Source: Dermatemys mawii (lineage: Eukaryota > Chordata > Testudines > Dermatemydidae). Taken from it: DNA of 64,000 bases. The translations under genes were made by a program, and so were the position numbers. This document shows, one piece after another, positions 12,880 to 23,086 of the stretch. Below the pieces are notes generated by a model. That model was not told the DNA's origin and ran no database searches. It saw only the letters and a program-made list of their open reading frames with translations. Every line of letters starts with the position of its first letter. Position 1 is the first letter of the stretch. The DNA is taken from NCBI GenBank assembly GCA_007922305.1, contig ML677333.1:14778676-14842675 (forward strand), read 5' to 3'.

Positions 12880-13690
12880 CATATTTGATTAATTTGTAAA
12901 CACCTAGAGGGTAATAGGATTATAAGGAATAGCAGCATGGATTTGTCAAAAAACAGTCATGCTAAACCAATCTAATGTCCTCCTTTCACAGGGTTGCTGG
13001 ACTAGTAGATAGGGAAACAGCAGACATGAAGTAGTATCTTGATTTTTTTTAGTAGGCTTTTGACAGAGTCACATGACATTCTTGTAAACAAAGTAGGGCA
13101 GTGGTATAAAAGAAATTATTATAAGGTCGGTGCAAAACTGGTCAAAAGACTACTCAAAAGAGTAGTTATCAATCATTTGCTGTCAGACTGGGGGCACATA
13201 TCTTGTCAGGTCCTCCAGTCCTGAGTCCAGTACTATTCCGTATTTTCATTAATAACCTGGTAATGGAGTAGAGAGTATTTGTACAGGACATCAAGCTTGG
13301 AGGGGTTGCAAGCACTTTGGAGGACAGGATTAGAATTTGAAGTGACCTTGACAACTTGGAGAATTGATCTGAAATTGACAGGATGAAATTCAATACAGAC
13401 AAGTGCAAAGTATGTTTAATTAGGAAGGAAAAATCAAAGCACAACTACAAAATGGGGAATAACTGGCTAGCCAGTAGTACTGCTGAACAGGATCTGGGGT
13501 TATAATGGATCAAAAATTGAAAATGAGCTAACAATGTGATGTAGTTGCAAAAAAAAGCTAATATCATTCTGCAATGTATTAATGGGAGTAGCATATGTAA
13601 GTCATGGGAGGTTATTGTTCCACACTTCTTGGCACTGATAAGGCCTCACGTGCAGAACTGTGGACAAAAATTGGAGAGTCCAGAACAAAA
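12880..13690 (+). mobile_element. CR1 LINE fragment (reverse transcriptase region)
   Basis: Broken frames on the + strand recall the CR1 reverse transcriptase and its C-terminal region: a piece equivalent to FNTDKCKV, then WLASSTAEQDLGV, then a stretch of the IRPHVQNC type. Multiple stops and frameshifts make it dead. It is truncated at both ends. Confidence 0.75.
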
Positions 13691-14250
13691 ATTATAAAAG
13701 ATTTAAAAAAAATCTGAGCTATAGCTTTTATTTGTCCTAGAAATGCCTCATCCACCGCTACCTGATTTGGTAATCTCTGGTAGATCCTTACCACGGTGAC
13801 ATGTTTATTTTTCCCCTTTTTATCATCACCTGGAGACTTTCAACTGGTTTATTTCACCTCCTTCTGGCCCTCAGAACAATTGTGTACATTGTTGATGTAA
13901 AATGGAACACCCCCTATACCACACATGTCCTTCCGGAATAAGCTATACCCCTCTATACCAATACTCCAGTCATGAGATTTATCCCACCACGTAGGTGGAA
14001 GATTGACTCCAAGCAGTACATTTTCTTTTTGCCCTTCCTTTTCATTCTTTTTACCTATTTCTGCTGTTTATCTTAAAAATCAGTTTTTCATGAAACATAC
14101 TAAGGGTGAGTAACTAATGGTAAGTGAAAGCTTTCAGAAGATCTGAAAGTACCTTGTTAGGAATTGTTGTTTATACTGCTGCTGGAGCCGTATTCCTAAT
14201 AGAATTAGGAAGCCCACGTAAATGTTTAAGGGCTGGTGGAAAGGTCAGTA
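13691..14250. other. Unassigned intergenic DNA
   Basis: No coding exon, known repeat or regulatory signal was recognised in this interval. Confidence 0.5.
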
Positions 14251-14254
14251 TAGT

Positions 14255-14460
14255 TGTGATCAGCTATTCATTAATTCAGGCCATCATAACCAAATGTAGG
14301 GAGCGTCATGCCCCAGTGAATAGCTAAGTTTGGGTCATTCATTAGTTCAGGCTGTCATACCTTAGCAGAGGAGTCATCCTGCCCAGGCTTAGTTTTTTAG
14401 TAATTTGAGACGTCATACTCAGAACAGAGGTGTTGTCATAACTCATTAAACAGCTGCAGT
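14255..14460. repeat. Imperfect tandem repeat, unit about 70 bp
   Basis: TTCATTAATTCAGGCCATCA and TTCATTAGTTCAGGCTGTCA recur with a spacing of about 70 bp, and a weaker third copy follows (TTAGTAATTTGAGACGTCAT). It may be part of an LTR or of the leader of the retroviral remnant that follows; nothing decides this. Confidence 0.45.
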
Positions 14461-14704
14461 CAAGCTCAAGATCACTGCAGGTATAGTGTTGTAGGTTAGA
14501 TTTAGAAGATATGATTGTAACTGCAAAGCAAGGATCACAACCCAGATTTTCACCTAGTAAAAGTCATTTGAGTCAAAGTAAAAAAGCCTACGTAAATGTT
14601 TTCAGGTCAGAAGAAGGGCAATCAGACCCACAGGAAACAGAATTGGGCACATAAGACCTAAAGAGGGCGGATCTGGTGGTCAGACACTGAGGATAGGAAG
14701 GCCT

Positions 14705-14900
14705 TGGAAGAACATAAGATTGGCCATATTGTGTCAGACCAAAGGTCCATTTAACCCAGTATCTCAACAGTGGCCAATCCCAGGTGTCCCAGAGAGAATG
14801 AACAGAACAGGTAATGATCGAGTGATCCATTCCCTGTCTCCGATTCTCAGCTTCTGGCAAACAAAGGCTAGGGAGGCAGACTTCATCCTCCAAACTCAGA
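14705..14900 (-). mobile_element. CR1 LINE 3' tail fragment
   Basis: The GTGTCAGACCAAAGGTCCAT block followed by a conserved CAGTGGCCAATCCCAGGTG-type segment is the same sequence as at 30,100 and 32,600. There it is attached to CR1 coding remnants, here read from the minus strand. Short and 5'-truncated. Confidence 0.6.
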
Positions 14901-15292
14901 GAACAGGGTTGGGCGCCTACAGCAAGAGGCTGGGGGGAGGCAGACTTTATTCCAAGAGTTGAAAAAGTGAAATGAGTAGCATATTAGAGATGAAGGATTA
15001 ATAGTAAAGTTTTAAAATAAAAAAGGGGATAGGGTGATCATACAAAACTGAGATTTTGAAGGACTAGCAACAGTTCATAGATTTTGAGGAAAATTACCAA
15101 CACAGGTGTGGCTGGAGTTGTAATCGTGCCCAGAAACCAATACCTGGTCAAGAAAGTAACCTCAAAAATGACAGCAAAGGGGAAACTGAGGCACAATAGC
15201 ATTTTAGAAATAATGTTAAGAAACAATTTGGAAGATTTTGCTAGAAAGGTAGGATATGGTCCTTGGAAGGAAAATGTGTTCATTGGGCCTGG

Positions 15293-15417
15293 TTAGGGTG
15301 ACCAGATGTCCCTGTTTTATAGGGACAGTCCAGATATTTGGGGCATTTTCTTCTATAGGCGCCTATTATCCCTTACCCCCTATCCTGATTTTTCGCATTT
15401 GCTGTCTGGTCACCCTA
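15293..15417. mobile_element. hAT-like MITE with GGGTGACCAGA ends
   Basis: A 125-bp element runs from TAGGGTGACCAGATGTCC to CTGTCTGGTCACCCTA. The 8-bp sequence GGCCTGGT is present on both sides, as expected for hAT insertion. It lies just upstream of the retroviral remnant. A decayed second copy touches the KIDINS220 CpG island at 25,060. Confidence 0.85.
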
Positions 15418-15844
15418 GGCCTGGTGCTTATCAGCAACTCTGCAGGCAATGGGACCAATAGGTTCAACTTAAGAAAAAAAGTCTTTTTCTCAGGAGACCC
15501 AAGAAGGAGAAAAAACAAGCTGCCTTGCAAGGGCTCCAGTTCATAGCTGGAACTCTAGATGCAGAAATTGATATGTTATTAAAAGAAATACAAGAATTAA
15601 AAAAATAAAAGGATGAAGTGTTAGCTAATTTAAAAGCAGAAGCTGATACATAGTTGCTCTCATGTTGACTCAAGCAGTGCAAATTGCTGAGTCCCAAAAT
15701 GGGCTAAATAAAATGAAAGGACAGGAAAAGTCAATGAAAGAAGTTGAGGAATGGAAGCATAAAATCAATGAATAGGCAAGCTGCAATGAGAGTAATACTC
15801 TTGGATGCAGGTGAAAAGAAAGCATGCAGCTTGTATAAATTTGC

Positions 15845-17305
15845 TTTTACATTCCAAGGATGATAGTTCTGTTTTACTCGGACTCCCCAGAGTTTTCATA
15901 ATTTACCACCTATTTGTCATATACATTTAAATAAGATGTGGGATAAAATGCCTAATAAAGACAGCATCATATCATACATAAATGATATCCTTATTAGTAC
16001 AAAAACTAGGGAGGAAACCTTAGAAATATTAGATCAGGTTTTACAAAAGATAAAGGAAACAGGGTTTAAGGTTAGTCTAGAGATGGTTCAAATATGTTAG
16101 CGGCAAGTAAATTATTTAAGAAAAATGTTGGGACAAGAAGGACAATCGCTAGATAGGCAAAGAGTGGAATTATTGCAAAAGTTACCAGCCCAGACAGATA
16201 TACCTATCTTAAGATCAGTTTTAGAGATGGCAAATTTCTCAAGAGATTTTATAGAAAATTATGCAGAAAAAGCCAATCTATTGTATAAGTTATTAAAGAA
16301 AGGTAAAAATTGGGAATGGGGATTAGAACAGCAAGAAGCTTTTACTCATCTTTAAAAAGGATTAGCACAAGCCCCAGCTTTAGGGTATACAAAGGCAGGA
16401 TGACTTTTTGTGCTCCAACTGGCTACCGCTAGCGCTTGAATGAGTGCTGTATTAAGCCAAGATCATGTTACAGTTCTTTGATCAGTAGCATATGTCTCTA
16501 ACATCCTGAATGTAGTAGAACAAGGATTCACTCCTTGTGAAAAAGAGGTATTAGCCTTAGTTTGGGCTTTATAACTTTTGGAATATTTAGTAGGACTATC
16601 CCTTGTGCTTCTTAAAACATCCCAGTATCCTGTGAGATATGTATTAATCAGAAAGATTAATGATGGACATGTTTCTACCCTTAGATTATCAAAATGGATG
16701 TTAGCTTTATTGAATAAAAATATAAGAATGGAAAAGGTCCCAAGTTTCTCACCAGTTCCTTATGGTCTTATAACTGAAGGGGAACAACATGAGTGTCCCT
16801 TACCAGAAATTCCTCCCAAAGGACTTCTGCTCCACCTTGGAACAATAATCTTAAACAAAGTCATAGACAGAGTAGAAGTAATTTGGTTTGTGGATGGTTC
16901 TAGCTTTTACAAGAATGATAAACCATATACTACATATGCAGCAATAAGAATATCCAATGAAAAAGTTTTTTAAGGACAATGCTCACCTCATTTAGCACAA
17001 GCTGCAGATATTGTAGCAATGGTAATGGAAAATACACCGATGGATGAAGCTATGGCTATTTTTACAGATTCTGAATGGGTATTGAGAGCTGGATGCCTCA
17101 GTGGCTAAAGAGGGGAATGAAATCAGCAGAATGAAACACATCACTCATGTTGAAAAGTTAGTTTATTTATGGAATTTAGCACAACAACGAACACAGCCTG
17201 TATTAATGGGCAAGGTAAAAGCCGATAGGAAGAATGTTGAAGGAGCTCAATGGAACGAGAAGACAGATGAACAGGCTATAAAGAAAGAGCCAAGGAGGGG
17301 ATAGC
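15845..17305 (+). pseudogene. Retroviral pol remnant (RT, connection, RNase H)
   Basis: Frames on the + strand carry a reverse transcriptase stretch in which the catalytic YxDD box appears as YIND (about 15,981). A stop follows, then a connection region at 16,125-16,352. An RNase H domain has the first catalytic segment WFVDGSSFY at about 16,880, the second near FTDSEWV at 17,065, and a third region at 17,101-17,304. The RT active-site change, several stops and missing integrase show it is dead. The frame changes at least twice within RNase H. Confidence 0.75.
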
Positions 17306-17529
17306 ATGGCAGCCACAATTCCAATTGGTCCCAAAAGCTAAAATACAAGAAAAGAAAATAGAACAGATCAATTTAGTAGTGTTACAAAGAAAAGATCCAC
17401 AGAGTAAAAAAATTGGTGTAGAAAGGAAAACAGCAGGGATGGAAAATTTGGCAGCATGAAACAGGACTGGTATTAGCTATTAAAACATATGGCTTGAGTG
17501 AGTTAGGATTTAATATTGCTAATACATTA

Positions 17530-18610
17530 CCTACATAGATAGAAATGCAAGAAATGGGCCACCTTCAGATTATAGGAGCACTGGAGATACTACAGTCTAA
17601 TCTAACAGAGGCACTTGCATGTATACAAGCGCAGCAGTTGCTTCTCGATATTGCAGAGGATATACTCAGGAATGGTTATAATGGTATAGTGCAGAAGGAA
17701 ATTAACACATTATCTGATCTAAAGCCACCAAATTTGAAAAAGAAAAGCAGCAATGGTGGAAAATGGTGAATTTCATCTATGACCATGCTAATAATGAGAC
17801 TATCATGGAATACATACTTTAAAGAATGCCATAGAGGAAAGGATTCAACCCCTGATTCCTTTAGGAATGCTTGTGATCAATTCCCTAATGATCAATTCCC
17901 TAAGGAAAATACCAAATGTAAGAGGTGAGCAATATTATTCTTTAAATTTACAAGCTTGTTGGAGCAAGACAAATTGGGTTTTACCTGTATCACTGGAGTA
18001 TGGAAGGAGTCTCGTATATGTTTAGATCCCCATGAAGGAAAAAGGAATTACCAGCTCCACCATCCTATGTATTTTCAAAATTCAGCTATAGTGGTTGTTA
18101 ATAGTTACTGTCTGTGTGTAAGAACCTTATGTAAAAATCAGTTAATTAATGGTTTTCATGACATTGAACACGATGCAGGAGATAATATGTTTATGTGCAG
18201 TCTTTTCTGTGATGGGCTGCAATATAAATATTACCCTGTCAGACGTGGAAGTGCAGAACATAATGGCATCTTACTCTATCTATGACCATCTTCCACCTAT
18301 TCATATAGGAGCAAACCTCCAAGCATTAAAGCGTTTTATGCATGATAAGAATATGGCTTATCACCTTAAGCAGCTTCAGGCTCAAGGAACTCACACCCTA
18401 CTTACTGTATCATTCTGTGGGTCAAATCACAAAGGTGTTAAAAAGAATTGGTGATAAAACCATCATCCTATTGATGGGAAGATCTTTTTACAGCTTGATT
18501 GGGTGAATATAAAAAGGCTTGGGTAATCATGCTCCATCCAATTGTAGTAATACTGCTCATACAGCTGGTTATAATTGTATATCTAATAATTATATCTGTG
18601 TAAGAAGAAA
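17530..18610 (+). pseudogene. Retroviral env remnant
   Basis: After the lost integrase, + frames resemble the C-terminal envelope region. There is a helical heptad-like stretch (17,545-17,769), a Cys-rich segment (17,956-18,285) and a juxtamembrane stretch beginning near YDHLPPIHIGANL (about 18,280). A hydrophobic membrane anchor follows near 18,530-18,600. The reading frame shifts and is stopped repeatedly. Assignment rests on overall layout and position before an LTR; the exact retroviral class is uncertain. Confidence 0.55.
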
Positions 18611-18640
18611 TCTAAAGCTTCTACAATAATGCCTCTTGTA

Positions 18641-18835
18641 ATATGTAAGATGGAGTTCAAACCTTTTTTCGCCCCATGTGCCATCTTGAATTCTCAGACT
18701 CCATTTTGAACTGCAACATCATTTATTATAATAGATGAAAAAAGTACAACCATACACCAATAACGTTTTATATATCCCCTCCTTGACAGATGTGACTACC
18801 TTTAATAAACATCTGACGTTATTGTCATCTTGCAT
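18641..18835 (-). repeat. Inverted copy of the LTR 5' end and polypurine region
   Basis: This stretch is the complement of 19,434-19,618 over about 185 bp with modest divergence. Matching blocks include TAAGATGGAGTTCAAACC against GGTTTGAACTCCATCTTA, and TATATCCCCTCCTTGACAG against CTGTCAAGGAGGGGATATA. It lies between the env remnant and the LTR in opposite orientation. Confidence 0.8.
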
Positions 18836-19433
18836 AACCACATTATGGGATCAATGTTCAATGGTATTGCCCGGGACTCGAACCCAGACTGTCCCGGTTC
18901 ATTGTCTGACCGCACAGAGACAGGCAACACCAGCAAAGTCCGATAATAGGCTCTTTATTGAAGAGTGCACACAACAATAGAGAGCAGCCCATCTCCAAAG
19001 AGAACCAGCTGCCCATTCTAACAACTAGTAAGTTTTTATAGACAGTTCCGTTGTATCACTAATTATTCATTCAAGCAACCCCCCCCCTTCGTTAGTAAGA
19101 GACTTCTAGTATTTCATTACAAGTTAAAGCAATACATGCTGTCTCAGTATTTTCTTATCAGCACGTTCGACCAGTACCAGAAACCAGGAGACAAGAAAGA
19201 TAAATGATCTGACAAAAAAAACAACAACAAAAAACAAGGAGTGAAGGACAGAACAGGGAGTGTTGATGTTAAGGCTTCCACTTAACAGGGAGTGAAGGAC
19301 ATTTGGTAAAAAAGATGTTTAGAATGCAGCTCTCTCTCAGGGTCGGCAAGAGTGCAGATTCATCTGCAACTCTGCTCAGGGACTACCCAGAATCCCCTGG
19401 ATTAACTTTTGGGCCTAACAGTATTGATGTAAC
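18836..19433. other. Spacer between the inverted LTR arms
   Basis: About 600 bp of retroelement-like but unassigned DNA. It includes a C-run near 19,080, a tRNA T-arm-like block (GGGACTCGAACCC, 18,871-18,883), an A-rich tract at 19,215-19,240 and the short repeat CAGGGAGTGAAGGACA present twice. No gene is seen. Confidence 0.4.
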
Positions 19434-19488
19434 AATAATGTCAGATGTTTATTCAAGGGGTCACATCTGTCAAGGAGGGGATATATAA

Positions 19489-20271
19489 AATGTTATTGGT
19501 GTATGGTTATACTTTTGTCCTGTATTAAAATAAATGTTGCTGCAACTCAAAATGGAGTGTAATAATTCAAGATGGCACATGTTGCAAGAAAGGTTTGAAC
19601 TCCATCTTAGTATCTTTACTTCATGGCATTTTCCTGCTGAAACTGTTTCCCACCAGAACTTGAGGGCTGAGAGCAGGCAGGAACTTGTGGGGCGGGCAGT
19701 GTCTGACAGAGTATGCCTCAGGAATTCGCACCACGGAGAGCATATAAGGAACTTGCAATAATGATGCAGGGGCTGTCTACCATCAGGACAACCACATCCA
19801 TTTTCTTTGTGCAGGCATCGGATCAAGACTTTGGCTACTAACACCTGCCAAGGACTTTGATACTTACCTGATATCTGATTCCTGTATTCCATCAACAGAT
19901 CCAGTGAAAACTTTGCCATCAGCCCAGATCTGTTGATCTCCTGCTTTGATGGTAGAGAGCCAGATCCTCCTATGTTCCTGAGATTCTGAGATGGTCCATC
20001 AGTTGCAGTGATCTGCATCTGCAGTGAAAGAGAGACAGTAATTGTTTTTTGGGCACTTAATAGTTTAACCAACATATGATTGAAGGGTCTGAGCTTTATG
20101 CCCCTTGCTGGAATCTATTCTTGGATATTTGTAGTAATCCCCTTAGTGGTTCTTCCCCTCCAGTTGTAACTATCCCTTAATAAATCTCCTTTCTGTTTAA
20201 GGTTCTATTCTCTCTAGCCCTTATTTCAATGCAGCACAGGAGAGAGGCACACAGATTTCTAACTCTTCCAG
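19489..20271 (+). mobile_element. Candidate 3' LTR of the retroviral remnant
   Basis: It follows a polypurine run AAGGAGGGGATATATAAAA at 19,474-19,488 and begins TGTTATTGGTG. It holds a TATA-like CATATAAGG near 19,740 and AATAAATCTCC near 20,179, and ends near CTAACTCTTCCA. Order and spacing fit an LTR of about 780 bp. No second copy or target duplication was found, so the borders are provisional. Confidence 0.5.
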
Positions 20272-20585
20272 TTGATAGATGCTGGTAGGAGTCAAACCTG
20301 TTGTTTATATGTCACCTCATAATTCTACAACAGAGATATTGAGGTAACACCACTAATAGTTAAGATGAGAATTTGATAGTATATGGTATATGTTCTGGAG
20401 TCATGACTCTAGGAGAGAATGGACTTGGAATAATAGGAATGGTTATTCTTACAGCACTACAATGCTCAATATACTTAGAAATATTTTATGGACAGTAGTC
20501 TAAAAATACGTGAAATAAATGTATAGGTATATATGTACATAGTAATTTGTTATTTTTATTACTTGATGAATAAATAAGCATGTAA

Positions 20586-21150
20586 TACACAGTTTCTCAA
20601 ACTGGGATCCATGGACCTCTGGGGGTCCCCAAGGGCCCCTCAGATCAGCTCCTTCCTCGCTCCCTCAACTCCTGCATGCTAAAAATCTGGCGGTGCAATG
20701 GAGCTAAGGCAGACTTCCTACCTACTCTGGCTCTGTGCCACTCCCGGAAGTAACTGGCACTTCCCTGCGGCCCCCGCGGGGCAGCAGGGGGAGACTCTGC
20801 ATGCTGCTCCCACCCCTAGCACTGACTCCACAGCTCCCACTGGATGCAGTTCCTGGCCAATGGGAGCTGCAGAGGCGGTGCCTGTGAGCAGGGGCAGCAT
20901 GCAGAGATCCCTGGCCCCCTGTCTAGGAGATGCAGCCAGATGGATGTGCCAGTTGCTTTTAGGATCTTCCAGAGGTAAGCACTACCTGGCAGGAGCCTGC
21001 ACCCTTCACCCGCTCCTACACCCCAACCAACCCCCTGGCCCAGCCCAGAGCCCACACCCCAAACCCTCTCCCACACCCAAAATTATCTCCCAGAGCCAGC
21101 ATCCTGCACACCAACCTCCTGCCCCAGTCTGGTAAAAGTGAGTGAGGATA
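20586..21150. mobile_element. hAT-like MITE fragment
   Basis: The left end CAGTTTCTCAAACTGG resembles the hAT-family terminus CAGTGGTTCTCAAACTGG. A C-rich interior follows, with no matching right end. Interpreted as truncated. Confidence 0.5.
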
Positions 21151-21311
21151 TGGGGAAAGCGAGCAAGGGCGTACATCAGGCACCAAAAGTAACCTTCTGT
21201 TAAAGTTACCTTTTTATACATACCCGTGGGCTTTTGACACTTGTCCCCTCTGAACTTAGTTTAAAGCCCTCTTCATTAGGTTGGTGAACTGGTGAGTGTG
21301 ATAAATGAAGG

Positions 21312-21615
21312 CACAGGCATCAATTTCTCCCGGTGCCGGTGGGTGCTTGCAGCCACCTGCCTCCGCACAAACTCGGCTGCTCCCTGCCACGTTCCCCATC
21401 CTCACCCCTCCCTCCTAGGCTTGCTGTGCAAAACAGCTGTTTCACGCCACAAGCGCTGGGAGGGAGGGAAGGAGGAGAAGCAGGACCTGGCAGTGCACTC
21501 AGGGGAGGAGGTGGAGTGAAGCGGAGGTGAGATGGGGCGGAGGAGGTGTACAGCACCCACCAATTTTTCACCATGGGTGCTCCTGCCCCAGAGCACCCCA
21601 AAGTCAGCGCCTATG
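21312..21615. mobile_element. hAT-like MITE, 304 bp
   Basis: Ends CACAGGCATCA and GCGCCTATG are imperfect inverted repeats. The 8-bp sequence AATGAAGG stands at 21,304-21,311 and again at 21,616-21,623. The interior GGTGGGTGCT/AGCACCCACC is also self-complementary. No coding potential. Confidence 0.78.
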
Positions 21616-21649
21616 AATGAAGGGTGAGAGGAGCTCCCTTTTATGGACA

Positions 21650-22530
21650 CCCAGACATTAGCTATACAATCCCTCTTAGGAGCTGTTCTCTAATTGCTCT
21701 ACCAGTAAAGGGTTAAAAAGTCTCAGTGCTATGCACAGGGGAAAGGAAGTGAGTGGGCAACTGGTCAAAAGAGCCAACGGGAAGGCTAGAACTTTTTAAA
21801 ATTGAAAGATGACTCCCCTTTCTTCTGTCTGTTTTTTTTCACTTGGGGAGGCAGACAGGGAGCAGTTACTCTGAAAAGCTGGGGCCAGGTATGAAAAACA
21901 TCAGTATCATACCTAGAAACTACTCATCTAAAACCCCAGATATGTAAATAGATCAGGAAATGTCTCAAAAGATGTGATTAGGTTTATCCCTTTTATTTCT
22001 TTATGGCTTGTGGATTTCTCTGTGCTTTTATTGTGATTGTAACCTTTAAGCAGGTCCTTCAGAGAGCTATTCTTGATGCTTAATCCTTGTAATCTTTTTT
22101 TTTTAATCTGGCAAAAAGCCTAAGTTCCCGACTGTATTTTCTTCTTTTTTATTAATAAAATTTACCTTTTTTTAAGAACAGAATTGGAGTTTTGTATCGT
22201 AAGTGGTTTGTGCACCTGTTGTTTAATTAGCTGCTGGCAACTAATATTTTTTCTTCCCCTTTCTCAACTTTTCTCAAGGGTGTGTGTGAAAGGGCTTGAT
22301 GGTATCCCACAGGAAGTAATTCTCAAGTGAACCTTCCTGGACTCTCAAAGGGTTTCTGCACTTGAGTGGTGGCAGCATCTACCAAATCAAGGTCAGAGAA
22401 AAGCTGTAACCTTGGGAGTTTAGTACAAGCCAGGAGTGGCAAATATTAATTTTTAGAGTCCTTGCACGCCCCCACCTTCTGCACTCAAAGTGCCAGAGTA
22501 GTGAATCAGCCTTGAGTGTGAGAAGATGCT
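21650..22530 (+). mobile_element. LTR-type fragment
   Basis: The stretch resembles a common turtle LTR. It has a polyadenylation-like TTAATAAAATTTACC near 22,150, followed by a block with GGTGGCAGCATCTACC and GAGAAAAGCTGTAACC. Termini and duplication were not identified; the recall of the family is from memory only. Confidence 0.4.
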
Positions 22531-22647
22531 TTTCCCATTCTTAGTTAGGTGGATCCTATCTCTTGCCAGCATTTCTCATTGCCAGAACAGCATCTCTGAT
22601 CAAGGAAGCCAAAGCCATCCTGCTGACACCATCTGTGCAGCCATGTA

Positions 22648-23086
22648 CAGTGGAGCTGTGCTATAACGCGACAAATGGGATCCAAGAAATCCCATCGCGC
22701 TAAATGCAGGGTCACATTATAGCGGGGTCTCACTCCCTGGGAGGCAGGGGATGTAGCTTCCCTCCCCGCTGCCCAGCAGGGGAGAGAAGCTGCGGCCTGT
22801 GCCTGCCGGGGACAGAGAACTCTGGGGCTGCAGACCGCAGCCCTGGAGTTCTCTGTGGAAGCCACTGCCCCTGTAGCTGCGGGGGCAGGGGACACCAGCA
22901 CCTGCAGCCTGGCAGCACCTGGGCAGCGGGGAGAGAAGCCATGGCCCAGTGCCTGCAGTCTGGAGTTCTCTGTACCTCGCAGGCGCGGCCGTGGCCCCCG
23001 CGACTGCCGGAGACAGAGAAAAAGGATTTGGGAGCCACGGTATAATCGTGCTATCTCCGGATTTGCGTTATACCAGGGTTCCACTG
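22648..23086. mobile_element. Tigger-like MITE
   Basis: A 439-bp unit begins CAGTGGAGCTGTGCTATAAC and ends GTTATACCAGGGTTCCACTG, imperfectly complementary. It is flanked by TA on both sides. The GC-rich centre contains internal inverted repeats and long non-coding open stretches. Confidence 0.75.

Larger units (their letters stand above)
15540..20271 (+). mobile_element. Endogenous retrovirus remnant, + orientation
   Basis: An old provirus is broken by many stops and deletions. In order it shows a short Lys/Glu-rich coiled-coil stretch of gag type (15,550-15,830), reverse transcriptase C-terminal half and connection region, RNase H, a gap where most of integrase should be, env surface and transmembrane fragments, and a 3' LTR candidate. 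The RNase H and env pieces recall class III or spuma-like elements, but the class call is weak. No 5' LTR was identified. Every frame is interrupted; it cannot encode a functional protein. Confidence 0.75.

Noticed and set aside
18836..18960. tRNA-like gene suggested by GGGACTCGAACCC
   Set aside because: On either strand I could not fold a complete cloverleaf with D and anticodon arms. A retroelement primer-binding site or SINE head scrap is as likely.
19470..20075. A 201-codon minus-strand open frame
   Set aside because: It is antisense to the candidate LTR and has no recognisable domain. LTR features on the + strand explain the sequence better.
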